This document shows positions 52,596-61,613 of a stretch of DNA of 64,000 nt, one piece after another. Under the pieces are notes generated by a model. That model was not told the DNA's origin and made no database searches. It was given only the letters and a program-made list of their open reading frames with translations. Made by a program: the position numbers and the translations under genes. The stretch lies in NCBI GenBank assembly GCA_910589075.1, contig CAJUSK010000005.1, forward strand, positions 62,001 to 126,000, read 5' to 3'. The stretch's first letter is position 1; each line of letters begins with the position of its first letter. Source of the DNA: an uncultured Lachnospiraceae bacterium (lineage in GTDB: Bacteria; Bacillota; Clostridia; Lachnospirales; Lachnospiraceae).

Positions 52596-52634
52596 AAAAT
52601 GCAGAAAAAGCCTTATCTTTTTCTGCATTTTTTT
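52596..52634 (+). terminator. Intrinsic terminator after the amidase gene
   Basis: AAAATGCAGAAAAAG pairs with CTTTTTCTGCATTTT around a short loop (CCTTAT), followed by further T residues. It lies within the 324-base spacer before the M60 gene. Confidence 0.8.
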
Positions 52635-52646
52635 CGCAAAAATCAT

Positions 52647-52675
52647 TTGAAAAAAAAGGAAAGAAATAGTATACT
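52647..52675 (+). promoter_or_regulatory. Sigma-A promoter for the M60 gene
   Basis: TTGAAA (52647-52652) and TATACT (52670-52675) are 17 bases apart. It lies right after the terminator. The leader of about 156 bases is highly structured. Confidence 0.7.
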
Positions 52676-52681
52676 GATACC

Positions 52682-52837
52682 ACGCTGCATAAATCCTCCC
52701 ATGAACGGTATGGGGGGATTTTGGTGCCCTATCGGCGCCAAATGCATAACAATGGAAATCCCCCTGTAATTTCCGTTGTCAGAATACATGCCCGTACACA
52801 ATCCTGCGGGCAGGGAAGGAAAGCAAAGGAAAAACTT
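52682..52837 (+). promoter_or_regulatory. Structured 5' leader with alternative pairings, putative cis-regulator
   Basis: Four hairpins are visible: 52691-52721 (12-bp stem), 52720-52742 (9 bp), 52749-52779 (11 bp) and 52789-52812 (6 bp). The segment GGGGGATTT at 52713-52721 can instead pair perfectly with AAATCCCCC at 52756-52764, breaking both the first and third hairpins. The ribosome site is AAGGA at 52826-52830. No known riboswitch family was recognised. Confidence 0.55.
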
Positions 52838-55800
52838 ATGAAACGAATGACGGCCTGGTTGATGGCGCTTTGCATGGCTATGACATGCGCACTTCCCGTA
52901 CAGGCGGAAGAACCAAAGACAGTACAAAAGGACGCCGGTTTTCAATGGGTAACAACGGCAGAGGATGAAGGAACGGAACCAAACGACAATAAGACAAATA
53001 CAGGTTCCGAAACCCAGGATGGGTCAAAGCCCGATGCGGATTCAAAGAAAGAGTCGCAGTCCGACACGGATACGACGAAAACAGAGCCCGGATCGGATAC
53101 GACGGAAAAAGATTCTGATTCTGATACGACAGATCAGAAAACAGAACCCGATGCGGCGCCAAAGCCCGCAGAAAAACCCGAAAATGGGTCAGAAAACAAA
53201 GATGAAGATACGCAAGAGACGACTTCGGATCAGAAACCGTCGGAGGACGGAATGAAGTCACCGGAGCAGAACCGGCCGGAGGATACTACGCCGGATGCAG
53301 ATGAGGCGGTATCCGAAGAACCTGTATCTGAGGAAGGAGAAGACAAACTTCCCAAATCCGGTCAGGATGTTTCGGACTGGAACAATGTCTGTGTGGATAC
53401 GGCAGCCGAGGGCGGCATTGAAGTTGTCCTGGGAAACGCATTGCTGGACGGGGCCAGGACGGAATTCACAGTGACTGTGGAAGGAGACGCAGGGGGAAGC
53501 CGTTCTCAGAAAGCCAGTCTGGGAACAGGGCCGGATAAAAAGACCCTGTTGTTTGAAGGGCTGAAAAAAGGCGAGTATACGCTGACCATTACTGCGGGCG
53601 GGTATCAGGACTACACACAGAATATCCGCGTGGACGGAGATATTAAAACAGCCGTGGTGTATACAGGATTTGTGGAACTGGAAGGCTGTGCCTATACAAA
53701 AAAGGATGTCCATCCGGGGGCAATGTTGACAGGGGATGCCACCGGAGACGGCAGGATTGACGAAGGGGATCGGGATGCCATTCTGGATGCGATCAGCAGC
53801 GGCAGGATGGATCTGGTGGATTTCCAGTATTATACGAACAGCCGGGCAAGCCTTTCGGACAAGATACCGACAGACTCTTCCATGACCAGCAGGCTGTCCA
53901 AAGATGCGGTACAGGTAAACTACAATCAGGAAGGGACACAGATTACAGGAAATACCGACGACCTCTTCCGGGATGGGGGCCAGGTGGGCCTGCAAAATAA
54001 AGCAGGCGGGGCAATTACGGAGAACGCCCCGGCGGAAATTGGTTTTAATCTGCTCAGTAAGGGAGCAGATGACGGCAAAGAGGTGGAACAGATTACTCTT
54101 TCCATGAATGAAGATACATCCATTGACAGTGGCGTGATTTTACTGGAAGTGGAGGGGCAGGATGCCCCTGTGGAACTGGAAATCAAAGACGGGCAGGTGG
54201 TTTCAGGTGGCCGCATGGCAGCAGAGCAGGCCGCCGCAGACAGCCAGAAGACCCTGACTCTGGATCTGGGCGGACAGGTGGCTGTGAAAAAAGTAACCAT
54301 CCGCATTACCGGAGCAGGCGGCACCGGTAATCTGGTTGAGATTACCAAAGTGGAATTTCTAAATGATATGGAAAACCGGATTCCGGAACCGGATATGGAT
54401 ATTCCGCAGAATCTGCAGGCCGAGGGCGGTAATAAATCCTTTACCCTGACCTGGGATGCAGCCCGGAATATCACAGGGTATGAGGTGGAACTGGAATATA
54501 ACGGGGAAACCGAGTATGTGAGGACAGCCTCCAACCGGCTGGAAGTAAAAAATTTCAAAGGCAGCAAACTGAAAAACGGAGAAACCTACAAAGCACGGGT
54601 ACAGTCCGTCAACGGCGCCTGGACCAGCGGTTACGGAGAGAGCATACAGGCTGTGCCGGTGATTTCCAGGAGACCGGATGCGCCGGATAACCTGAAAGTG
54701 ACAGGCGGGATGCGCTGCCTGCGTCTGCGATGGAAGGATATGGAGGACACAGATTCCTACAATGTCTTTTACAAAGAGGCGGGAGCCGGGACATTTACCA
54801 AAGTCACCGGCGTCACTTCCAACAGTTATGAGATCAAGGGATTAAAGGATCAGACCAGATATGAAGTGTATGTGACGGGCGTGAATGACCTGGGAGAAAG
54901 CAATCCTTCCATCCATTCGGAAGCACAGACCATCGCTGTCATTCCGGCTCAGATGCCTATGTATGGGCTGCTCAACGAATCCAATGGAAAAGGGAAAGTC
55001 AGCGCCCATATTGTGAGTGTCACCCATGGGAGAGGAGCCATGGAATCCAGCCCTCTGGATACGGATCAAAAGAGCGCGCTGGGAACTGTGGATAAGGACT
55101 TTTCGTCTTATTATCAGGTGATGGACTGGGATGACGGCGGCTGTTATGTGGCACCCACCAAGGGCCTTGTATTTACACTGGACGATGCCTATCAGATGAA
55201 CTATATTACCTTTGCGGAGGCGGAAGACATCGGAAGTTTTGACGGTGCCTCAGTGTTTTATTACGATAAAGAGCATCCGGACGGAACTTATGCGGAAAAT
55301 GTAAGCGTGGTGCAGAGGAAGGATGCAAACGGAAGACGGTATTATGCAATCAAGCTGGCAAAGCCCATTACCACCAATAAAATCCGTCTGGGCTTTACGC
55401 GGTATGGAAACCTCAGGAATATTGTGGTGGCGGAGGTGAATTTCTACCGCTATGACAGCCTGGAGGACGATATTCTGGCTCTGTATGAGGACGATCTGCA
55501 TACGGTCCTGAAAAAAGAGGTGACCCAGGCAACCATAGATGCATTACAGCGCCGCCTGGATACGCGGGATCAGAAGAGCGGAGAATATCATCCGGAGCGT
55601 GATGCTCTGCAGAGAGAACTGGATAATGCAAAAGGCCTGCTGGATAAGGGATTTAACGATATTGTGGAGATCCGTCCGGGCATCAATGGCCACAGAGACA
55701 CCCATCTGGGCTTTAGCGGCCTGAATGGATGGCAGCCCCTGGGCATCACTGCCGCAGAAGGGGAACAGATTGTGGTCTATGTGGGACATGACAGACTGCG

Positions 55801-58390
55801 TACCGGCGCACAGTCGGCATTGCAGCTGATTTCCACACAGTACCATGCGGAAGCGGGCGCATTTGCCAGCGTGGTGGCCGATCTGAAGGTGGGAAGAAAC
55901 GAGATTACACTGCCTGCGATTCAGAGCCTGGCCTGTGAAGGCGGCGGCGCTCTCTATATCCAATATACAGGAAACAATGACAACGACAGATATGCAGTGC
56001 GTGTAAACGGAGGCGTCAGAGAGCCGGTGCTGGATCTGTACGGGGTGACTGATCCCCAGGAACGGTCAAAACGGCTGTGCGCCTATGTGGAAGAGCTGGA
56101 AACCCATGTGTCAGGACAGGAATCTCTTCACAAGAGTGTCCATGAAGGGGCCGGCGCTGACAGTAAAGTAAACCGCGCTTATGATAAACAGAACTGTATT
56201 CTGGGCGCGACGGATATTGTGCTGGATCAGATGATGCTGTCAGTCTCCGGAGAGCAGATACTGGCGGGTCTGGGAAGCGGATCCGTTCAGGAAAAGGCTG
56301 AACGCCTGAACCAGTCTCTGCAGGCTATGGATGATATGCTGGCGCTGTTCTATCACCACAAGGGACTGAGTGATGCGGCAGATGCCCCGGCAACAGACCG
56401 TATGCCTGCCCGGCATCTGAACATCCGGTATATGAGAATGTTTGCCGGCGCATTTATGTATGCTTCCGGAAACCATATCGGAATCGAATGGGGTTCCGTA
56501 CCGGGACTTGCAACAGCCAGCCCGGTACAGGAAGAGAACGGAAAATACGTGAGCGGCAGATATTTCGGATGGGGAATTGCCCACGAAATCGGTCACAACA
56601 TCAATCAGGGATGTTATGCCTATGCGGAAGTGACAAATAATTACTTTGCGTTGCTGGCAGGTACGAAAGACAGCAATGATACAGTCCGCTTCAAATATCC
56701 CGATGTGTATAAGAAGGTGACTTCCAATACGGTGGGCAGAGCTTCCAATGTGTTTACACAGCTTGCCATGTACTGGCAGTTACATCTGGCCTATGACAGA
56801 GGCTATAATTACAAAAAATACGACAGCTACAAAGAACAGCATGAAAATCTGTTTTATGCCAGAGTGGACAGCTTTGCCAGGGATACCGCCCGGGCGCCGG
56901 GCAGTCTGAAACTGGACGGCGGCACGGATCAGAATTATATGCGGCTTGCCTGCGGGGCGGCACAGAAAGATCTGACGGAATTTTTTATGCGCTGGGGTCT
57001 GGTGCCGGATGCGGAAACCATCCGGTATGCGAAACAGTTCCCCAAAGAAGAGCGGGCTTTGTATTATCTGACAGATGATGCGCGGGTATATGAGATGACC
57101 CATGGCACATCCGGATCAATCCGTGGCCGGGATGTGATCAGCTTTGGTCGTGCCCAGGTGGATGAAGCCGTGCCCAATGCGGTGCATCTGAACATTCAGT
57201 GTACTGCGGACCCGGAGGTAATACTGGGATATGAGATTGCCAGATACCAGTATGAAAACGGCCAGCCGGTTCGTCAGGTTGTGGGATTTTCCACAGAAAA
57301 TACTTATGTGGACTATGTATCCACAATAAACAACCGGGTACTGACCTATGAGGTTACGGCAGTGGATCAGTTCGGATACCGTTCCAACGCTGCGATTGTG
57401 GGTGATGTGAGGATTTCCCATGACGGCAGCCAGGACAAGTCGCAATGGACACTGTCTACCAATCTGATATCTGACAGCGGCAGTGAGCAGCCGGAAGGGA
57501 CCGAAGACAGTCCCTGTGCACCGGAGCCGGTTCCGGCTATCTATAAAGTGATTGACAATGATTATAAGACCGATTCCTTTCAAGGCCATACCGATGGCGG
57601 GGATGCGGTGATTGAACTGCAGCTGAACCGGGTGCATGCTCTGTGCGGGCTGAAATTTACATCTGCCTCCAAAGCACAGGCGGTTCCATATAAAATTGAG
57701 GTCAGCGTGGATGGCACCAATTATACAACCGTCAAACAGGGAGAACTGAAAGCCAAGTCCGGCAGCCAGATACTTTATTTTGAAAATGCCCAGGGGGATT
57801 CCTGGATCAGTACCTACGATGCGGCCTATGTGCGGTTTACGGCGTTGGGCGCAAGAGAACTGACCCTTACGGAACTGGATCTTCTGGGGCCTGCAGGCGA
57901 CAGCGTTTCCTTTGGCCTGGACGAGGGCAGTACATCGGGGGCTGTGGGAATCTTGCAGGAAGAATATGTGTTTGAGCAAAGCGGCGGAGAGAAACAGACG
58001 ATACCGGCAGGTTCGTTGCTCTTTATGGGACGTTACAAGGGCAATCCTGCTTACAATATGGTCGTGCTGTATGATGAACAGGGCGCAGTGATCGGCGGAG
58101 TGGATGAAGAAGGCGCGTTGTCTGCGGAGCAGATTATTCTGGCGGATGTGCCAGAGGAAGGTATGCTGGGCGAAGTCAGTGACGGTATATGGATTTACTG
58201 GATTCGTCCGGACAGTCAGGGCGCTGTTCCTTCTGTGTCCGGAAAGGTGCGGGCGCAGCTCTATCGTGTGAACAATGCTCTGACAAACGAAGGACAGCGG
58301 ATTGTAAGTGATGCCCTGCCTTTGAAAATGCCGGCTACTCTGGACAATATACTCTTAAAAGATAAGCTGGAAACGGAGGATAAGAGATGA
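52838..58390 (+). CDS. Secreted M60-family metallopeptidase with dockerin-like, Fn3 and F5/8C domains
   Basis: The 1850-residue protein has a signal peptide (1 to about 26, MKRMTAWLMALCMA). A Thr/Asp/Glu/Lys-rich linker extends to about 170. A dockerin-like Ca loop is near 297-315 (GDATGDGRIDEGD). Two fibronectin III units lie near 518-605 and 610-700. A discoidin-like region covers about 706-870. The M60 catalytic domain covers about 940-1420, with HEIGHN (His1249, His1253) and the third ligand Glu1264. A Fn3-like unit and a second discoidin-like region (about 1568-1690) follow. M60 enzymes cut mucin-type glycoproteins. There is no membrane or sortase anchor. The start at 52838 follows AAGGA; earlier frame is leader. 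Confidence 0.9.
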   Translation: MKRMTAWLMALCMAMTCALPVQAEEPKTVQKDAGFQWVTTAEDEGTEPNDNKTNTGSETQDGSKPDADSKKESQSDTDTTKTEPGSDTTEKDSDSDTTDQKTEPDAAPKPAEKPENGSENKDEDTQETTSDQKPSEDGMKSPEQNRPEDTTPDADEAVSEEPVSEEGEDKLPKSGQDVSDWNNVCVDTAAEGGIEVVLGNALLDGARTEFTVTVEGDAGGSRSQKASLGTGPDKKTLLFEGLKKGEYTLTITAGGYQDYTQNIRVDGDIKTAVVYTGFVELEGCAYTKKDVHPGAMLTGDATGDGRIDEGDRDAILDAISSGRMDLVDFQYYTNSRASLSDKIPTDSSMTSRLSKDAVQVNYNQEGTQITGNTDDLFRDGGQVGLQNKAGGAITENAPAEIGFNLLSKGADDGKEVEQITLSMNEDTSIDSGVILLEVEGQDAPVELEIKDGQVVSGGRMAAEQAAADSQKTLTLDLGGQVAVKKVTIRITGAGGTGNLVEITKVEFLNDMENRIPEPDMDIPQNLQAEGGNKSFTLTWDAARNITGYEVELEYNGETEYVRTASNRLEVKNFKGSKLKNGETYKARVQSVNGAWTSGYGESIQAVPVISRRPDAPDNLKVTGGMRCLRLRWKDMEDTDSYNVFYKEAGAGTFTKVTGVTSNSYEIKGLKDQTRYEVYVTGVNDLGESNPSIHSEAQTIAVIPAQMPMYGLLNESNGKGKVSAHIVSVTHGRGAMESSPLDTDQKSALGTVDKDFSSYYQVMDWDDGGCYVAPTKGLVFTLDDAYQMNYITFAEAEDIGSFDGASVFYYDKEHPDGTYAENVSVVQRKDANGRRYYAIKLAKPITTNKIRLGFTRYGNLRNIVVAEVNFYRYDSLEDDILALYEDDLHTVLKKEVTQATIDALQRRLDTRDQKSGEYHPERDALQRELDNAKGLLDKGFNDIVEIRPGINGHRDTHLGFSGLNGWQPLGITAAEGEQIVVYVGHDRLRTGAQSALQLISTQYHAEAGAFASVVADLKVGRNEITLPAIQSLACEGGGALYIQYTGNNDNDRYAVRVNGGVREPVLDLYGVTDPQERSKRLCAYVEELETHVSGQESLHKSVHEGAGADSKVNRAYDKQNCILGATDIVLDQMMLSVSGEQILAGLGSGSVQEKAERLNQSLQAMDDMLALFYHHKGLSDAADAPATDRMPARHLNIRYMRMFAGAFMYASGNHIGIEWGSVPGLATASPVQEENGKYVSGRYFGWGIAHEIGHNINQGCYAYAEVTNNYFALLAGTKDSNDTVRFKYPDVYKKVTSNTVGRASNVFTQLAMYWQLHLAYDRGYNYKKYDSYKEQHENLFYARVDSFARDTARAPGSLKLDGGTDQNYMRLACGAAQKDLTEFFMRWGLVPDAETIRYAKQFPKEERALYYLTDDARVYEMTHGTSGSIRGRDVISFGRAQVDEAVPNAVHLNIQCTADPEVILGYEIARYQYENGQPVRQVVGFSTENTYVDYVSTINNRVLTYEVTAVDQFGYRSNAAIVGDVRISHDGSQDKSQWTLSTNLISDSGSEQPEGTEDSPCAPEPVPAIYKVIDNDYKTDSFQGHTDGGDAVIELQLNRVHALCGLKFTSASKAQAVPYKIEVSVDGTNYTTVKQGELKAKSGSQILYFENAQGDSWISTYDAAYVRFTALGARELTLTELDLLGPAGDSVSFGLDEGSTSGAVGILQEEYVFEQSGGEKQTIPAGSLLFMGRYKGNPAYNMVVLYDEQGAVIGGVDEEGALSAEQIILADVPEEGMLGEVSDGIWIYWIRPDSQGAVPSVSGKVRAQLYRVNNALTNEGQRIVSDALPLKMPATLDNILLKDKLETEDKR

Positions 58391-59817
58391 AGCCACGGAT
58401 GGGGGCAGAAAAAGACTGCCGCTTATGCGGCGGAATACGAAATTATGTGAAACGGACGGCAGGGGGATTTTTGGGAACTGTCTGTATACTGGGTATGCTG
58501 ACACCTTTGCAGGCCAGTGCGGCAGAGCAGGACATGGTCACATTGATACAGGAGGAATCCAGGGTATCCGTATCTGTGACCATGACGGATTCCCTGGAAG
58601 AAGATATTACGGCTGTTTCCCTGGCGCTGCATGTGGAAGTGGTTGGCAAAGGGGATGAAGAAGATATCCAAGTGGCATTTACCTTTGACCAGCAGCTTGC
58701 GAATACGGAACATGATACCCGATACCATGACGGTGTCCTGGAGATTTATGCGGCATCGGCCAAGGCGCTGTTTCCGGCCTCAGGCCAGCTTTCATTGGGA
58801 AAGCTGGAAGTAACGCCCAAAGACCCTTCGGATACGATGCGTGTCCAGATTTCCTATGAAGCGGATTCCTTCCGGACGGCCAACAGTTCCTATGGGAGCA
58901 AAAAACCGGAGGTGGCGCGGGTATCCCCGGCCATCGACATGCAGATTGGATTAAATGCGGTTAACAGTGTATCCACCCAGACCCTGGAGGACTATCTGGA
59001 ACAGGCCAGAAACTGCAACCGGGATCAATATACCCAGGAACAGTGGGAAAAATTGCAGGAAGCGATAGAAAAAGCCGAAAAATTGTTATGGGACAGCGGT
59101 GTCACCCAGGCGGAAATCGAAGAGATACAGGCGCTGCTGTATCAGGCAATGCAGAACAAACATACAGAAGAAAACACAGACGTCAGCAATCGGGATCAGG
59201 GGTTGTATGATGAGACTACAGAATTTGTCAATCATCCTTCCGATGCGAAGAAAATTTCTTCTCCGGTTGTCAAGCCGGAAGAACAGGTGAAGCCACAGGT
59301 AGATCTAAGCCAGGGGCTGCCTGCGATCATCGCCGGTACGGTGCCGGGTGCGGGGATGGGCGGTTCTGAGACGGGTGGCAGCCAGACAGGACAGAACGTG
59401 CCTGTGAGCAGGGGTTCTGTTTCCGTGATTTCCCCCAGTGACGGTCCTTCGGGGATTCTGATCAACCAGGAAGGCGACGTTTCGTCCATGGCTGTGGGCG
59501 GGGACAAGACAAGCGAAAGCGCCATGATTCAAACCGGGCAGGAGTCTCAGGAGATACTGCTGGATCAGGAAAAGGGCGGTGTGGTTTCCCGGGAAAAACA
59601 TCTGTTTCAGAACGGAGTGCCCATTGTGGTCTGGGGAGCGGCAGCCATTGTCCTGGCAGCTATCCTCGGAGGAATCTTCTTACTGAAAAACAGAAATCAA
59701 AAGAGCCAGAGCCGGCGGAAAAAAACGCAACGGCAGGCAGACAGAAAAAAACAGCCAGATAAGAGTGTCGGAAAAACCGGCAAAGGCACTGGCAGTAAAA
59801 CAGGCCGTAAACGGTAA
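58387..59817 (+). CDS. Membrane-anchored cohesin-like/FIVAR-like surface protein
   Basis: The 476-residue protein overlaps the M60 gene by ATGA. A signal peptide (cut near 46, ASA|AEQ) is followed by a beta-rich domain (about 48-180, VTLIQEESRVSVSVTMTD ... LGKLEVTPK) resembling cohesins. A helical FIVAR-like hairpin follows (about 200-258). Then come a long Ser/Gly/Thr-rich linker, one C-terminal membrane helix (413-434) and a Lys/Arg-rich tail. The cohesin call is by pattern only. With the dockerin-like M60 enzyme beside it, a tethering role is plausible. GGAGG precedes the ATG, and a strong terminator follows. Confidence 0.8.
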   Translation: MKPRMGAEKDCRLCGGIRNYVKRTAGGFLGTVCILGMLTPLQASAAEQDMVTLIQEESRVSVSVTMTDSLEEDITAVSLALHVEVVGKGDEEDIQVAFTFDQQLANTEHDTRYHDGVLEIYAASAKALFPASGQLSLGKLEVTPKDPSDTMRVQISYEADSFRTANSSYGSKKPEVARVSPAIDMQIGLNAVNSVSTQTLEDYLEQARNCNRDQYTQEQWEKLQEAIEKAEKLLWDSGVTQAEIEEIQALLYQAMQNKHTEENTDVSNRDQGLYDETTEFVNHPSDAKKISSPVVKPEEQVKPQVDLSQGLPAIIAGTVPGAGMGGSETGGSQTGQNVPVSRGSVSVISPSDGPSGILINQEGDVSSMAVGGDKTSESAMIQTGQESQEILLDQEKGGVVSREKHLFQNGVPIVVWGAAAIVLAAILGGIFLLKNRNQKSQSRRKKTQRQADRKKQPDKSVGKTGKGTGSKTGRKR

Positions 59818-59828
59818 GTACAGCAGGA

Positions 59829-59875
59829 TGGCAGGAAGCCGGAAAATTTCCCCCGGTTTCCTGCCATATTTTTTA
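59829..59875 (+). terminator. Intrinsic terminator after the cohesin-like gene
   Basis: TGGCAGGAAGCCGG (59829-59842) pairs with CCGGTTTCCTGCCA (59853-59866), one G.U pair, followed by TATTTTTTA. It ends the M60/cohesin unit. Confidence 0.85.
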
Positions 59876-59910
59876 TAACAATCTTATAATCATTCAGAAT
59901 ATTGTTCGTA

Positions 59911-59990
59911 AGAACAACAGAAAGCACACTTTGCGGGCATTTTATTGTCATGAACAATAGAGAGCACATTTTGCACACATTTTTATCCAC
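59911..59990 (+). repeat. Two 40-bp direct repeats upstream of the sigma gene
   Basis: Units 59911-59950 and 59951-59990 share a GAACAA.AG...AGCACA.TTTGC...CAT core at exactly 40-base spacing, with roughly 70% identity by eye. A further TCATGAAC follows at 59994. The period of about four helical turns suits tandem protein sites. Confidence 0.6.
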
Positions 59991-60067
59991 AAATCATGAA
60001 CCTTTTTCCAATATACATGCTCTTATAGTCAGATACGTATCGAAGGAAACAGGAGGGGACGCCGGTT

Positions 60068-60649
60068 ATGGATGAAATAAAACTGGTATGCTGTATGAAA
60101 GCCGGTGACAGACAGGCTTTTGACAGATTGTATGAAGCATATAAAGACACACTTTTGCGTATGGCCTGTCTGGTCAGCGGTTCCATGGATGATGCAGAGG
60201 ATATTGTGCAGGAAACCTTTGTCAAATGCTATCTGAACATAGGAAGCCTGCGGGAACCTGCAGGATTTCGATCCTGGCTCTATCAGATTTTATACCGGAC
60301 GGCATACGCATATGCAAAAAAGAAAAAACGTGAAATTCCGGACGAACATGCAGGCATACAGGCGGATGACACAAACGGCATAACTTCTCTGGATTATGTT
60401 TTGCAGTCGGAAACACAGCGGATGGTACATTCTGCGGTGCATTCCCTGCAGTTTAAACAACGGGCGGTGGTGGTATTGTTTTACTATAACGATCTTCCTG
60501 TGAAAGAAATTGCCAGAATCCTGGGCATAACAGAGGGGACGGTAAAATCGAGACTGTTCACTGCACGGAAAAAACTGGGCGAACGTTTGAAACAGTTGGC
60601 GGAAGGAGGCGGAGAATATGAAAAAAAGTCCGGAATCTGTTCCTTATAA
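60068..60649 (+). CDS. ECF-type RNA polymerase sigma factor
   Basis: A 193-residue sigma-70 family ECF factor. Region 2 (AYKDTLLRMACLVSGSMDDAEDIVQETFVKCY) and region 4 (RAVVVLFYYNDLPVKEIARILGITEGTVKSRLFTARKKL) are clear, with the usual linker between. The ATG is at 60068, after AGGAGG; earlier codons are not in frame. It overlaps the following membrane gene by 32 bases, the typical sigma/anti-sigma layout. Target genes are unknown; the neighbouring envelope genes are candidates. Confidence 0.93.
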   Translation: MDEIKLVCCMKAGDRQAFDRLYEAYKDTLLRMACLVSGSMDDAEDIVQETFVKCYLNIGSLREPAGFRSWLYQILYRTAYAYAKKKKREIPDEHAGIQADDTNGITSLDYVLQSETQRMVHSAVHSLQFKQRAVVVLFYYNDLPVKEIARILGITEGTVKSRLFTARKKLGERLKQLAEGGGEYEKKSGICSL

Positions 60650-61451
60650 AGACATAAAAACGGAAGATATGGAAATCAGGCAGATCCTGCAGGACAGTGT
60701 GGCATATATCGAGGCCCCTGATCATATGAAACGGCGGATTGACTGCCGGATCACAGAGATATTGGAAAAGGAGAAAACGATGAAAAAAGGGTTTGGATGG
60801 AAAAAAGTGGCAATCGGTGTGGCAGCAGCCTGTCTGATGGTTGGGACCGTGTGCATTGCAGGCAGCGGCATCCGTTATCTTATGGGACATTCATCTGCAA
60901 TTCCCACTTATACGGATTACAGTGATATGGAACAGGCACAAGCCGATGTCGGATATCAGGTAAAAGCAGTGGAGACATTTGACAATGGTTTCGCTTTTAA
61001 AGACATTACCATATCTGACCAGTCTCTGGTAAATGAGACAGGGCAGAAAGAAGAAAGCCAGAAAGGCATCCATATCAGCTACGAAAACGGAAAGGAAACC
61101 GTTGTTCTGTATATACGCCAGTTATATCAGCAGGAAATCGCTGAAGGCAATCCTCTGGAAGATGCTGTAATGGATGATACATTGCAAATAGGAGAGGTAT
61201 TGGCAGGATTCAGGCAGATTACCAATAAATTCGTGCCGCCGGATTATGAACTGACCGAAGAAGATGAGAAAAATATGGAAAGTCCGAATTTCAATCTGGC
61301 CTATGGTACAGAGGAAGTGGAAATGGACACAGGCTATTCTGTGTTGTGGGTGGAAAATAACATTTTATATGAACTGTATGGCACAGATCTTTCCATCAGC
61401 GGCAGCGATATGCTGCATATGGCAGAAGAACTGATTCAGAACGGAAACTGA
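60618..61451 (+). CDS. Putative membrane anti-sigma factor
   Basis: The 277-residue protein has a short cytosolic N-terminal part (1 to about 60, with EIRQILQDSVAYIEAP), one membrane helix (about 61-82) and a long external domain of about 190 residues. No known zinc anti-sigma motif (HxxxCxxC) is present. The position behind the ECF sigma and its topology suggest it holds that sigma inactive until an envelope signal arrives. The external sensor has no recognised family. The ATG follows GGAGGCGGAG. Confidence 0.75.
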   Translation: MKKSPESVPYKDIKTEDMEIRQILQDSVAYIEAPDHMKRRIDCRITEILEKEKTMKKGFGWKKVAIGVAAACLMVGTVCIAGSGIRYLMGHSSAIPTYTDYSDMEQAQADVGYQVKAVETFDNGFAFKDITISDQSLVNETGQKEESQKGIHISYENGKETVVLYIRQLYQQEIAEGNPLEDAVMDDTLQIGEVLAGFRQITNKFVPPDYELTEEDEKNMESPNFNLAYGTEEVEMDTGYSVLWVENNILYELYGTDLSISGSDMLHMAEELIQNGN

Positions 61452-61613
61452 ACAAAGATACGGGGCACACTGGGCAAGGTAAAGAGATGCCGGATACGGC
61501 GCAGATGTTATGAACTGCAGAAATTCCGGCATTACAGGGGCCGTTAAAGGCTACATTTTGGCAGAATAAATGCCGATATACTATCAAATACCAGAATCAG
61601 GGAGGATAACGGT

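Noticed and set aside
52703..52709. Guanidine-II riboswitch suggested by an ACGG-containing hairpin loop
   Set aside because: Only the first hairpin has such a loop; the family needs two, and the neighbouring gene is not a transporter.
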